Shown here one piece after another: positions 54,873 through 64,000 of a stretch of 64,000 bases of DNA. Under the pieces are notes generated by a model. It did not search any database. It was not told where the DNA came from and saw only the letters and a list, made by a program, of their open reading frames with translations. The stretch covers positions 62,001-126,000 of the forward strand of contig NC_084607.1 in assembly GCF_033807715.1 (NCBI RefSeq). The letters are read 5' to 3'. How positions within the stretch are numbered: position 1 is the stretch's first letter; every line of letters begins with the position of its first letter. Made by a program: the position numbers and the translations under genes. This DNA comes from Cololabis saira (taxonomy: Eukaryota; Chordata; Actinopteri; Beloniformes; Belonidae).

Positions 54873-56455
54873 TGTGGCGTTACGAGGGGCTACTATTATT
54901 TTTATAAAGAGCAGAATCTACAGAAATGGGAAAGGACCAACAACGCCACCCTGGGAATTTCACCCAGGGGATTCTAAATAGCTATAGATCTAATAAAAGG
55001 CACACAGGTAAGTCATACAAAGGAAATGCTAGAGACGTGGTTCACCATTCAACAGGCCATAGACCATTTATATATGAGTTGAACAGGTTAAAACTGTAAA
55101 ACAAAGGGCTAACAGAAATAACACCAGGTTGTGTTAATAGCTGAGGCTTACCGATGGTGAGGGGGGATAGGGGTGAGGAATCCAAAATTAAAAAGGAATA
55201 CCCCACTCACACACACACAGCAAAAGGTGAGGTGTACAAAAACCAAACTCAAGACCACAGCACACGAAGGGAAACCACCACCGGGGATGCCACCACCACC
55301 ACTGGCTCTCAGCAGCTGCACAACAAAAGAAAAACAGTTAGACACAATAAATAATAAACAAATCCTTCAAAAGAAAATATGAAATACTGTTAACACAATA
55401 AACAAAAGTTGTTATAGGTACAAAAAGAACTAAAGCAAAAGTAATGAGCAACTTATACAAATGGTGTAAAAGAAATAAAGAAAGAGGGGTCTCTGGCCAG
55501 AGTTACCAACTCAACACAATAAAATAAACATGAAACATAAATACCCAACTTTAATCTCAAACAAACAAAACAGCCCTATACTAAAACTCACTCGCTCTCA
55601 TCCACGCTGTTGCAGCAACTGCTACAAACTTCTGCCATCTCCACACACACGCGCACACCGAACCACAACACCCACACATACACAGCCCAGACCGGGCGAC
55701 TACAGCCCGGGCCGGCAGCTTGGGGAAGAGGTCCCTGGACCAGAGGACTGGAAGGCAGCACCGCAGCTCCCGCAACCAATACGCTCACAGCGGCGTCGGA
55801 GAGTTAAGCCGGGAGCGACAGGTAAAGCATGCACGGAAACGGAGCACGGGAAAAGCAGTCCACAGCAAACAATCAGAAGAAAATAAAGGCGTGCGAAGCA
55901 GCAGTGTCCCCTGTCCTTATCTTGAGTCCAGTCAGTGGCAACGGGTCTTTTTTAGCAGTTGTCCTCCGGTGATGAGAACCGAGGAGGCTTTACACAGCTC
56001 TGTGTTATGGTGCGCTGGCGATGCGTTCAGGAAGCACTATGAAAAACGGAGAGGTGAGTTGTACTAGTACTAGTAAACCACCCTAGGAGTGGCACAATAA
56101 ATGTAAGTGTCCGTACCTTGTCTTTTCAAAGCTTGTGACACACAGAGAGGATCGCCACCATCCACTAGACCACAATGGACCACTAAAAACACAAAGCGGG
56201 CTATTACACCCAAAAGCTAAAAGATGCTGAAGCAATCTGCAGGCAGTACAGCCGTTTTACCTACCTGCACTGAACGCTGCGAAGGAACGCCGGGAAACCG
56301 GAAGAGCTTGGAACCAGGAAGTGAGAGGGCGAGGGGAGGGAACACAACCGCCTTTTATTCCCTCACCCTCCATGCTAATAGGCTGATGCCTGAAATTGAG
56401 TGCAGATCAGCTCACTCGCCTGTTTTCAGTCACAGCAGGACATCATACTGCCACA
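54873..56455 (-). mobile_element. Solo-LTR-like insertion (1.58 kb) in the L2 ORF2
   Basis: Ends TGTGGC...GCCACA, perfect 6-bp inverted ends with TG/CA termini, flanked by CTTA direct repeats (54869-54872 and 56456-56459). Removing it rejoins '...SDHYL' to 'ITFEF...', so the L2 ORF was open there before. TG...CA ends with a 4-bp duplication fit an LTR. No gag/pol is inside, hence solo LTR. On the minus strand 'gggaataaaaggcggt' (near 56350) could be its TATA region. ORFs inside (55148-55886 and others) are low-complexity and unrecognised. The orientation is a guess. Confidence 0.7.
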
Positions 56456-58142
56456 CTTAATAACGTTTGAATTTAATTTTGTTGATGTTGAAGTGCAAAA
56501 TAGGAGGTATTATTTTAGCAGATGTTTGTCTGATGAAGTTATTGTTAAATTTAGGGAGGCCATTGCTTATCTTACGACAGTGCGAAATAGTGATAGTGAT
56601 GTAGTCGAGGCCAGTGACCTGGGTTCTACCTCTGCAGATGTTGATTTCCTTGTTAGTCACACTGCTGATTTGTTGCATTCAGCTTTAGATGAAGTTGCTC
56701 CTTTGAAAAGGAGGGTTTCTAGCCACAGGAGCTTTACTCCCTGGTACAATTCAGATATTCGCATGTTGAAACAAAACGTGCGTAAAATGGAAAGGAAGTG
56801 GTACTCTTGTAGGTCTGTAGACTCTTATCGTGAATGGAAAGATATTCTAATAGTATATAAAAAAGCCATTCGCAAAGCCAGAACAGCTTATTATTCAACG
56901 TTGATAGAGGATAACAAAAGTAACCCACGTTTTCTGTTCAGCACTGTAGCCAGGCTGACAAAGAGTCACAACTCTGTTGAGCTGTGCATTCCTGCAGCTC
57001 TCAGTAGTGAAGACTTTATGAGCTTCTTCAACAGTAAAATCATGAGAATTAGAGAAGAAATCAACCAGCCGGTTGTAGGTGTTTCTTCAGCTTTAGCGAC
57101 TTCCCTAGGCTCTGACTTGACTCTAGACTGTTTTGATCCTATAGACCTCCCTGAGCTGACTTCACTCGTTAATAGAGCTAAGTCTACCACATGTATGTTA
57201 GACCCCATCCCCACTCCACTATTCAAAAATGTTTTTTCTCTTATTGGTGCGACAATAACGGACCAAATCTACCTATCCCTAAATTTAGGATATGTACCAC
57301 AGGTTTTCAAAGTCGCAGTAATTAAACCTTTAATTAAAAAACCTTCTCTTGACCCAGACACCTTAGCTAATTATAGACCAATTTCCAACCTTCCATTTGT
57401 ATCTAAAATTCTGGAAAAGGCAGTTTCAAGCCAGTTATGTGACTATTTGTATAGAAATGATCTGTTTGAAGTCTTTCAGTCAGGGTTCAGAATGCATCAT
57501 AGCACAGAGACAGCACTGGTTCGAGTCACGAATGACCTCCTTATGGCCTCAGATAAGGGATTAGTGTCCATACTGGTTCTACTGGACCTCAGTGCTGCTT
57601 TTGACACTATAGATCATGGCATTTTACTGCACAGGTTAGAGCATGTTGTTGGGATTAAAGGGACAGCTCTACGTTGGTTTAAATCATATCTATCTGACAG
57701 GTTCCAGTTTGTTCATGTACATGAGGTTTCTTCAGAACAGTCAAGGGTCTGTTATGGTGTTCCGCAGGGTTCAGTGCTAGGGCCAATCTTGTTCAGTTTA
57801 TACATACAGCCGTTGGGAAGTATAATCCAGAATCACGGCATACACTTTCATTGCTATGCTGATGATACGCAGCTCTATTTGTCTATGAAGCCGGATGAGA
57901 CAGAACCGTTGGTTAAACTTCAGGCATGTCTTAGGGACATCAAGGACTGGATGTCCAGAAATTTCTTGCTTCTAAATTCAGATAAAACAGAGGTTATCAT
58001 TCTTGGTCCAGAGCATCTTAGGAAGGGACTAAATGGTGTTGTGATGGCTTCCAGTGCAACTGTGAGAAACCTTGGTGTTGTTTTCCATCAGGATTTGTCG
58101 TTTAAACCATATGTCAATCAGGTTACTGTAATGTGTTGTTAG
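56456..58142 (+). pseudogene. L2 ORF2 reverse transcriptase, main part
   Basis: Copies element RNA at the nicked target. The open frame starts upstream at 56400 inside the LTR-like insert, but genuine L2 sequence begins at 56456. Visible: 'PWYNSDIRMLKQNVRKMERK', 'NYRPISNLPFVSKILEKAV', 'FQSGFRMHHSTETALVRVTN', motif A 'LLDLSAAFDTIDH', motif B 'GVPQGSVLGPILFSLYI' and motif C 'YADDTQLYL'. All three catalytic Asp are present. The frame ends at 58142 because about 110 bp after 'SFKPYVNQV' are deleted compared with 34860-34975. Confidence 0.9.
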
Positions 58143-58146
58143 CAGG

Positions 58147-58566
58147 ATGTCCAAGTATTTGCTGAATAGGCTCCAGCTGATCCAAAATGCAGCAGCACGA
58201 GTACTGACAGGAATCAGCAGGAGAGACCACGTCTCTCCAGTGTTAGCGTCGCTCCATTGGTTACCCGTAAAATTCAGAATCCAATTTAAAATTTTATTAC
58301 TTGCGTATAAAGCCCAAAACGGCTTAGCTCCGCATTATTTGCAAGACCTGATAGTGCCTTATGTTCCTGTCAGAGCTCTCCGCTCCCAGGGTGCAGATTT
58401 ACTCGTAGTTCCTAGAGTATCTAAATGTAGATTTGGAGGGCGGGCGTTCTGCTATCAGGCACCATTACTATGGAACCAACTTCCAATCTGGGTTAAGGAG
58501 GCTGACACCACCTCCACCTTTAAAACTAAACTTAAAACCTTTCTGTTTAGTAAAGCCTATAGTTAG
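58147..58566 (+). pseudogene. L2 ORF2 C-terminus, out of frame
   Basis: 'LLNRLQLIQNAAARVLTGIS' to 'FKTKLKTFLFSKAYS' and a stop, near-identical to 35020-35419 of copy 3. It is separated from the RT by the deletion and a one-base loss ('ccaagtatttgctg' against 'ccaagtaatttgctg'). Confidence 0.88.
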
Positions 58567-59342
58567 TGTTTAGTAAACCTCTAGCTGGTGTTGGTAAATC
58601 TCTAGGTAGTGTAAACTCTAGTGTGTTAGAGTCAGTATTCATAGTTGCAGCTATAGAACAAGATTATAATAGTTAGTGTTTAGTAAAGCCTATAGTTAGT
58701 GTTTAGTAAACCTCTAGCTGGTGTTGGTAAATCTCTAGGTAGTGTAAACTCTAGCATGCCAGAGTCGTTCCTGTAGTTTCTTGTGCTGGCCCCCCCTTCT
58801 CCTCCCTTTTCTCTCTTTTGTCCATGTTGCAGGATCCTTTGCCGGACACCGGAACCTGCAGCGTGGGAGTGAGGGGGGCAGGGTAACGGCCCGGGCAGGT
58901 GGGGGAGAGGTTTGTCCGTCAAGACTCCTCTCCCTGGCCCTGCCCCTTCTCAACCTTTCCCCAACCCTGCACCCCAACCTGGGACTTGATGATTGGGCCG
59001 GAGCTTCGGGAGCTGCATGCTGGCCTGCGGTCCCCACCCCTGGTCATCCCGCTGCTGCTTCCACCTGCCTGCTGTGCTGTTGCCGTCCCTGACCCACCAG
59101 TCTGGCCCTCGGCAGGAGGGTCCCCCCTTATGAGCCTGGTCCTGCTCAAGGTTTCTTCCCTCCTAAAGGGGAGTTTTTCTTGCCACTGTTTGGCTTAAGG
59201 CTTTTCTCCCACTAGGGGAGTTTTTACCTGCCATTGTTTATGTAATAATTGCTCGGGGGTTTATGTTTATGTTTATGTTCTGGGTCTCTGGAAAGCGTCT
59301 AGAGACAACTGTATTAGACGCTATATAAATAAAATTTAATTG

Positions 59343-59344
<2 letters not shown>

Positions 59345-59420
<76 letters not shown>

Positions 59421-59458
59421 ATAGCTACATAGACATATACACACTCACACACACCACA

Positions 59459-59551
<93 letters not shown>

Positions 59552-59636
59552 GCCACCCAGTCACATACATATACACACACATACACAGCCACACAAACAT
59601 ATACATACACACACACACACATAGCCACAAAGACAT

Positions 59637-59691
<55 letters not shown>

Positions 59692-59750
59692 ATCATATAC
59701 ATACACGTATACACACACATAGACATACACACTGGCTTATTCACCTGCAT
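59345..59750. repeat. Compound CA/CATA microsatellite
   Basis: CA tracts 59345-59414, 59469-59544 and 59638-59688 are joined by 'acatagacatatacacac'-like degenerate sequence. Confidence 0.96.
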
Positions 59751-60030
59751 GCTTGCTCTGTAGTTTTTGGGGTTAGGTAGCAGTAGCGGTAGCTTAGCTC
59801 AGACTGCAATCAGATCTCAAGATTTGGGTCGATTGCTGTTCATGTTTTGGTTGGCTCCGTGCCGGTTTCGTGTTTTGTTTGTGTTTTTTATGTTGCAGAT
59901 TTCCAGTGCTTGACGTGTGTCTCCGTGTGTTCCTGCTTCCTGGATTGGCAGTGAATGTCGTCAACCCCCTATCCACCCCCCCCAAAAAAATGCGTATGTG
60001 TATGTATAAAATGTGTATGCATATGTATGC

Positions 60031-60103
<73 letters not shown>

Positions 60104-60178
60104 TTTGGTTTCTACCGTCATGGTATCAATCATTAATATGTGTGCAGACAAGGTGAAAAAAAAAAAAAAAAAAAAAGG
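59751..60178 (+). mobile_element. Poly-A-tailed repeat, copy 3, with (TA)n
   Basis: Ends 'tttggtttctaccgtcatgg', 'taatatgtgtgcagacaagg' and 22 A with one G. A TA tract (60032-60100) and 'gcgtatgtgtatgtataaaa' precede the end, as in copy 2. The upstream portion (59751-59980) may be element body. The family is not recognised. Confidence 0.55.
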
Positions 60179-61285
60179 GTCATAACCCCCCCAGAACTCA
60201 GTAAACGGCTTCTCCACTGTCTGGTACACATCCATCATCCTCATTGAGATCCAATTAACAGACCCCCCCCCCCCCATTCCTACATCAACAAGAACCCTGA
60301 AATACATGGAAATCCTCACATTTTAAACGCTACAATCAGAGATCAATCAGAGATCAGGATCAACTTTCGATCAACAAGTGTTGAACATTTGTGTTGATGT
60401 GTTTTAATTCAATTCAGTTAATCTATGTTGGCTTAAACTTTTTGGATTCTTTCTTCATATCTGTATTCAAGTGTTCTGTGCAGTTTGTGTTAAAATGAGA
60501 GTGTAATCTATGTCAGTATTACAATAAATAAAAGAGAGTGTGAAATGATCTATCTTATGAAATAAAAGTCAGATTTGTGCTGATGGTGAACAAGAGAATA
60601 AAAAGTGCCTTGTGATGGTCGGTGCTGCTCCTGGTACTGAGACTAATCACAGATAAACACTTATTAACCACAGTAAACTGAACAAGAGAAAAGATCCAAG
60701 TTTTACTGAAGATTTTTGACTTTCTTTGAAGTGTTAACAATCATCGTAATATCCAGAAAACCTTTACAATATTTACTGGAACAAACTCTGAAGAACATTC
60801 ATTGACCAAGTCAAGTTCATTTGTGCTTCGTGTTTCATGAACAAACGCTGTTATTTCCACGGATCTCTTCACTCTCTCTCTTCATCAGTGATGCGGAGAG
60901 AAACTTTAAACACCTGACAAAGCTGAAAACACGACAACAACAAAAGGAAAACTTGGAATGAAACGGAAACATGTAAATAAAAAGAAAACAGCGGGGAGTC
61001 ATGTGACTCGGTGGGGGAGACGGCTGCTTTACTGAGCAGCTCCGCCGCGGCAGCGCAGAAATTTATCCATCACTACATTAGTAGTAGAAACCTCCAAACT
61101 AGAACACATCCAGACTTTAGACAAAGTGCTTGCTTGTTGAATGAAACAAGTTCAAATTAAATGCTACATTTTGATGTACTGGTTTTTAACAAGAATATAA
61201 TAACAATAAAGGGTTTTTTACTGAACATGAAATGAATGAATATATGAGAAATGAATGAATATATGAGAATTTTGTAAAATTCTGT
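60179..61285. other. Unassigned spacer
   Basis: Contains a C13 run (near 60265) but no recognised coding, RNA or transposon signal. Confidence 0.4.
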
Positions 61286-61324
61286 AATTCATAAACTATG
61301 TACATCTTCATCTTCATCTTCATC

Positions 61325-61361
<37 letters not shown>

Positions 61362-61470
61362 CGGTCCAGTCAGAGTCTGTCCACACAAACTGGTGGTGCT
61401 TCAAAATCTGAGGACGATCAGGACACGACTCGTCCGTCCTGGTCAGTAAAACAATCCTGTCCATCTGTAG
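61286..61470 (-). other. NLR-block 3' segment, copy 2, with ATC/ATG codon repeat
   Basis: Matches 49265-49400. On the minus strand the acceptor 'ccctctacag' (61466-61475) is followed by 'atggacaggattgttttact' and then 'tgtgtggacagactctgact'. A (CAT)n tract (61302-61361) encodes a Met/Lys run in the longest frame and is expanded relative to copy 1. No known domain. Confidence 0.5.
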
Positions 61471-61780
61471 AGGGAAGAAGAAAGAAGAGAGCAGATAAAG
61501 GAGTGTTTGCAGAGATCCCTCCATCAGATGTAGAGTAAGAAGAAAGAAGAGAGCAGATAAAGGAGTGTTAGCAGACATCCCTCCATCAGCTGTAGAGGAA
61601 GAAGAAAGAAGAGAGCAGATAAAGGAGTGTTTGCAGAGATCCCTCCATCAGCTGTAGAGGAAGAAGAAAGAAGAGAGCAGATAAAGGAGTGTTTGCAGAG
61701 ATCCCTCCATCAGCTGTAGAGGAAGAAGAAAGAAGAGAGCAGATAAAGGAGTGTTTGCAGAGATCCCTCCATCAGCACAT
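61471..61780 (-). repeat. Splice-acceptor minisatellite, copy 2 (5 units)
   Basis: Same 62-bp unit as at 49390-50180 with only five units, so copy number changed after the block duplicated. Confidence 0.9.
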
Positions 61781-62114
61781 CCAGGACTTCAGAGTTCAGA
61801 GCTGCAGTGGAGCAGCTGTGTGTCTGAACATCCTCGAAGGCCGTCAGCTGGAATACACCTTTATTTCTGGACACGTGAACACCAGCACAACACTGGTCTA
61901 CAACTAATATCTGGACCCTCTGATTGGCCGACTGCTGTCTCTCTGTTTCTGTCCAATCCTGCAGCCTGTCATCATCCTCCTCTCACAGCTTCATGAGAAA
62001 AGCAGCTGCTGAGAAGCTGCAGCTTCACTGGAAACACTGGTCTTTGTTTTGATACCAACTGGTTTTAGTAGAAAACTGCTGGAAGCAGCAGAACCAAGTC
62101 CAACCTCCACTGAC
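61781..62114. repeat. Conserved segment of the NLR-like block, copy 2
   Basis: Matches 50185-50469 and then 50723-50789 directly, without the L2 insertion seen in copy 1. Confidence 0.6.
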
Positions 62115-62288
62115 CTGAGAGTCTTCAGCTGGAAGTCTGGACTGTACACCAGATCACGAAGCTGCTTCACATCTGGATCATGCAGGTTGTTCCAGCCCAG
62201 GTCCAGATGTTTCAGATGGGAGGGGTTGGACTTCAGAGCTGAGACCAGAGAAGAACAGCTGATGTTTGACAGACTGCAGAACTCCAAT
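62115..62288 (-). CDS. NLR-like leucine-rich-repeat exon C
   Basis: A 174-bp exon: '[20 protein letters not shown]', 'NPSHLKHLDLGWNNLHDPDV', 'KQLRDLVYSPDFQLKTLR'. Acceptor 'tttattcag' before 62288, donor 'gtcagtgg' after 62115, with the codon split AG|G at its end. It is the counterpart of exon A in the duplicate block. It may belong to a neighbouring NLR gene copy rather than to the same transcript as exons A and B. Confidence 0.82.
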
Positions 62289-63422
62289 CTGAATAAAGAA
62301 TAAAAGATACATTACAATTCAGCATCATCTTCATCATCGTAAATGCTCCATACAGATGGGAATTAGAAAGGTAATGGACTTTATGAAGGCTGATGTTCAT
62401 ATTGATGTCACACATGTGATCAATAGTCTGCGTATATTTCTCTTCAGTATTATTGACTTGATGATCAGAAAAGTCTGAGTTTGTGCTGATTTCAATAAAG
62501 TCAGTGATGAGGACGACAGTCTAGACCATGTAAAGTCCATTCATGTCACGTGTTTCTGTCCCAATAACACGTCTGTTTGTAAATTATGTTTTGGACGATA
62601 AAGTTTTCATTCCTAGAAGGACTTTGTGAGCAGAGAAAGAGTTTCAGGACAGGAGGACGTCTGTGTTTATTCAGCATTCATGAAAGACATCTCTTCTCCA
62701 GTGATGGATCTGGAACTGGTGCAGAAAACTTTGGTCTGATTAATGCATTTGATTCATCAAGAACAGATGCATGATGGTACAAAAACGTACAAATCTGAAC
62801 CCTTACAGGGAAACTAGAACCAAATACTCGTCAAAATATGGAAACTAATTGATGCTCCAGGCTTTAATATAGTTTTTAATGACAGAAACATTTTTGGTGG
62901 AATTTGAATTCAAATATCAGTCTTTCTATGTAAATATTAAAAGCAGGTAAAAGTTTATTGAAGCTAAGTTTTGATTTAAAAATTATAACACATAAGTGTT
63001 TTTTTCCCATTAATCATGACTAAATGAACAATATTCACAGCACGAAAAGATGAGTTTATGGGAATATGCTGACATAGCATTTAACCGGTAATGTTTGTGT
63101 TTGCTGGGTGTGTGTGGATGTTATTGGGAATTTACTGGTGAAAGAAGTTTACTGTGAAATACGGCCATTTCTGAGCTGTAATCGGGAGTTTACTGACCCC
63201 ACTTTTTTGCCATGGGTAGAGGAACAGCAGGGGACCTTTATAGGCCTTTGTTTAAAAAGGAGAGGGGAGGGGAGCCCCCCCCCCTGATAAAGGCCCTATC
63301 TCCATTTGCTATTCACGTGGGCCAATTGGGCATAGACAGGTTGGGGGAGTTTGAATGGTAACTCACAGAAGTGTTGATGGCCGTTGCAGTGTCCCCGCCC
63401 CTCCTGCTATAATATGATGTGA
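62289..63422. other. NLR-block intron, then spacer before the edge gene
   Basis: 62289-63000 matches 52701-53480. 63010-63420 is unassigned. It has 'cctgctataatatgatg' (63401-63417), a possible TATA-like sequence, about 70 bases upstream of the zinc-finger-like coding stretch. Confidence 0.5.
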
Positions 63423-63603
63423 TTTCAACTCTCCCAGACTAGTAATATCAGCATAGAACAACAAGAGCAAGGAAGAAGGAGAAGAAGGAAGCGACATTTC
63501 TGTGTATACTGTAATAAGACAGTTTCACATTCTACCTACTATTCCCAGTGTCACAAGGGAATCCATCTTCTCAATGGTGTTTGGCATACAGCTGGAGTAA
63601 CAG
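63423..63603 (+). CDS. Edge gene, exon 1 (CxxC zinc-finger-like), partial
   Basis: The open frame follows an in-frame TGA at 63420 and ends at donor cag|gtaagt (63603/63604). It reads '...QQEQGRRRRRKRHFCVYCNK', then 'TVSHSTYYSQCHKGIHLLNG' and 'VWHTAGVT'. A basic run precedes CVYC and a later Cys-His/His set, suggesting a small zinc-binding module. No ATG exists in this frame, so the start must lie in an upstream exon (a 'tctcccag' acceptor at 63430-63437 is possible), or the exon is not translated as drawn. The gene is not recognised. Support comes from intron phases matching across three exons. Confidence 0.5.
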
Positions 63604-63726
63604 GTAAGTTATTCAAATTGAACTACAGCCGCAAACTTGAATGTCAACTAATTGCAGTTACTTGGGTTTAAATATGTTGTGTGTGTGTGAATGAAGCTTA
63701 TTTGTTTGGTTTTTTTATAACTGAAG

Positions 63727-63804
63727 GTAATGATGATGAAAAAAACATCCTTGATCCAAAAGCCAATGAAAATGATCCACTGAATACATCATCAATAATT
63801 GAAG
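63727..63804 (+). CDS. Edge gene, exon 2
   Basis: 78 bp between acceptor 'ataactgaag' and donor 'gaag|gtgagt'. Joined in phase 1 it reads 'GNDDEKNILDPKANENDPLN' then 'TSSIIE', an acidic linker. Both introns are short (123 and 159 bp) with GT...AG ends. Confidence 0.55.
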
Positions 63805-63963
63805 GTGAGTGTAACAAATAACAGATCTGCTATAACACAGAGCATGCTGTCTTAAAAAAAAACCTATACAATAATGTCCCATGATGCAATGTGTTGTGAG
63901 CTTGTATTTTGAATACTATCAAGCGATTTTGTTGTTTGTTTATTTATTCATTTTTTGTAACAG

Positions 63964-64000
63964 AGGGTGACTTTGGCGAAGAAGATGGCCATTTCCACAT
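63964..64000 (+). CDS. Edge gene, exon 3, cut by the window end
   Basis: After acceptor 'tttttgtaacag' the frame continues 'EGDFGEEDGHFH', again acidic and in phase with exon 2. The rest is outside the window. Confidence 0.5.

Larger units (their letters stand above)
53664..59344 (+). mobile_element. Long L2-type LINE with nested solo LTR
   Basis: The most complete copy of the L2 family in the window. Order: C-terminal ORF1 esterase piece, inter-ORF spacer (53962-54245), endonuclease (54247-54872), a 1583-bp insertion (54873-56455), RT (56456-58142, 58147-58566), 3' UTR (58567-59290) and tail (59295-59344). It is 5' truncated in ORF1. The 3' UTR has an internal duplication ('tttagtaaagcctatagtta' at 58547 and 58679). 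The tail hairpin has lost part of its loop. It inserted in NLR-block intron DNA. The right flank is CA repeat. Confidence 0.9.

Overview
This window is vertebrate, almost certainly teleost fish, nuclear DNA. The evidence is the repeat content: L2-, L1-, Rex3/RTE- and CR1-like LINEs with fish-type reverse transcriptases, hAT, Tc1/IS630 and BED-finger transposon remnants, a Ty3/Gypsy element, long CA, TA and ATCC microsatellites, and leucine-rich-repeat (LRR) exons typical of expanded fish NLR immune genes. No complete ordinary gene is present. The coding content that looks host-derived is (a) three LRR exons of NLR-like genes on the minus strand in a duplicated block (about 49.3-53.6 kb and 61.3-63.0 kb) and (b) the start of a phase-consistent multi-exon gene on the plus strand at the right edge (63.4-64.0 kb).

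Layout. 0-4.2 kb: a decayed LINE, poly-C and TA tracts, then a palindromic MITE split by another LINE with a 7-bp target duplication. 4.6-14.2 kb: a dense run of minisatellites (51, 30, 16, 50, 33, 21 and 27 bp units), two degenerate telomere-like CCCTAA arrays, CA/TG tracts and an L1 3' part. 14.4-18 kb: LINE pieces, including an internally deleted LINE and an L2 copy with another LINE nested in it. 18.2-28.1 kb: four more tandem arrays, the largest being an array of about 41-bp units in which most units carry a TATAAAA motif and a splice-donor-like motif. hAT, TIR-type and L2 insertions interrupt these arrays. 28.1-40.4 kb: nested transposons, namely a Tc1/IS630-type element containing a hAT, an L1 with a twin-priming-type inversion, two elements with Helitron-like 3' ends stuffed with LINE and hAT fragments, and an L1 end. 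40.4-45.2 kb: mostly unrecognised DNA with a CCCTAA-seeded duplication, the second MITE copy and a tyrosine-recombinase retroelement fragment. 45.2-48.4 kb: a very young Gypsy element with apparently identical LTRs and an 876-codon ORF in which the start of gag is fused in frame to RT. 48.4-63.0 kb: the NLR block, split by a long L2 LINE that itself carries a 1.58-kb solo-LTR-like insertion. 63.4-64.0 kb: the edge gene.

How the parts relate. Most of the window records insertion into insertion. Where target duplications can be read (hAT 8 bp, Tc1 TA, LTR 4 bp, LINE 6-7 bp), the nesting order can be worked out. The minisatellite density and the four CCCTAA tracts, all in the same orientation, suggest a subtelomeric or otherwise recombination-prone location. 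Two arrays carry splice-site motifs in every or nearly every unit (donors at 22.8-28.1 kb, acceptors at 49.4-50.2 and 61.5-61.8 kb). These are the most unusual signals in the window.
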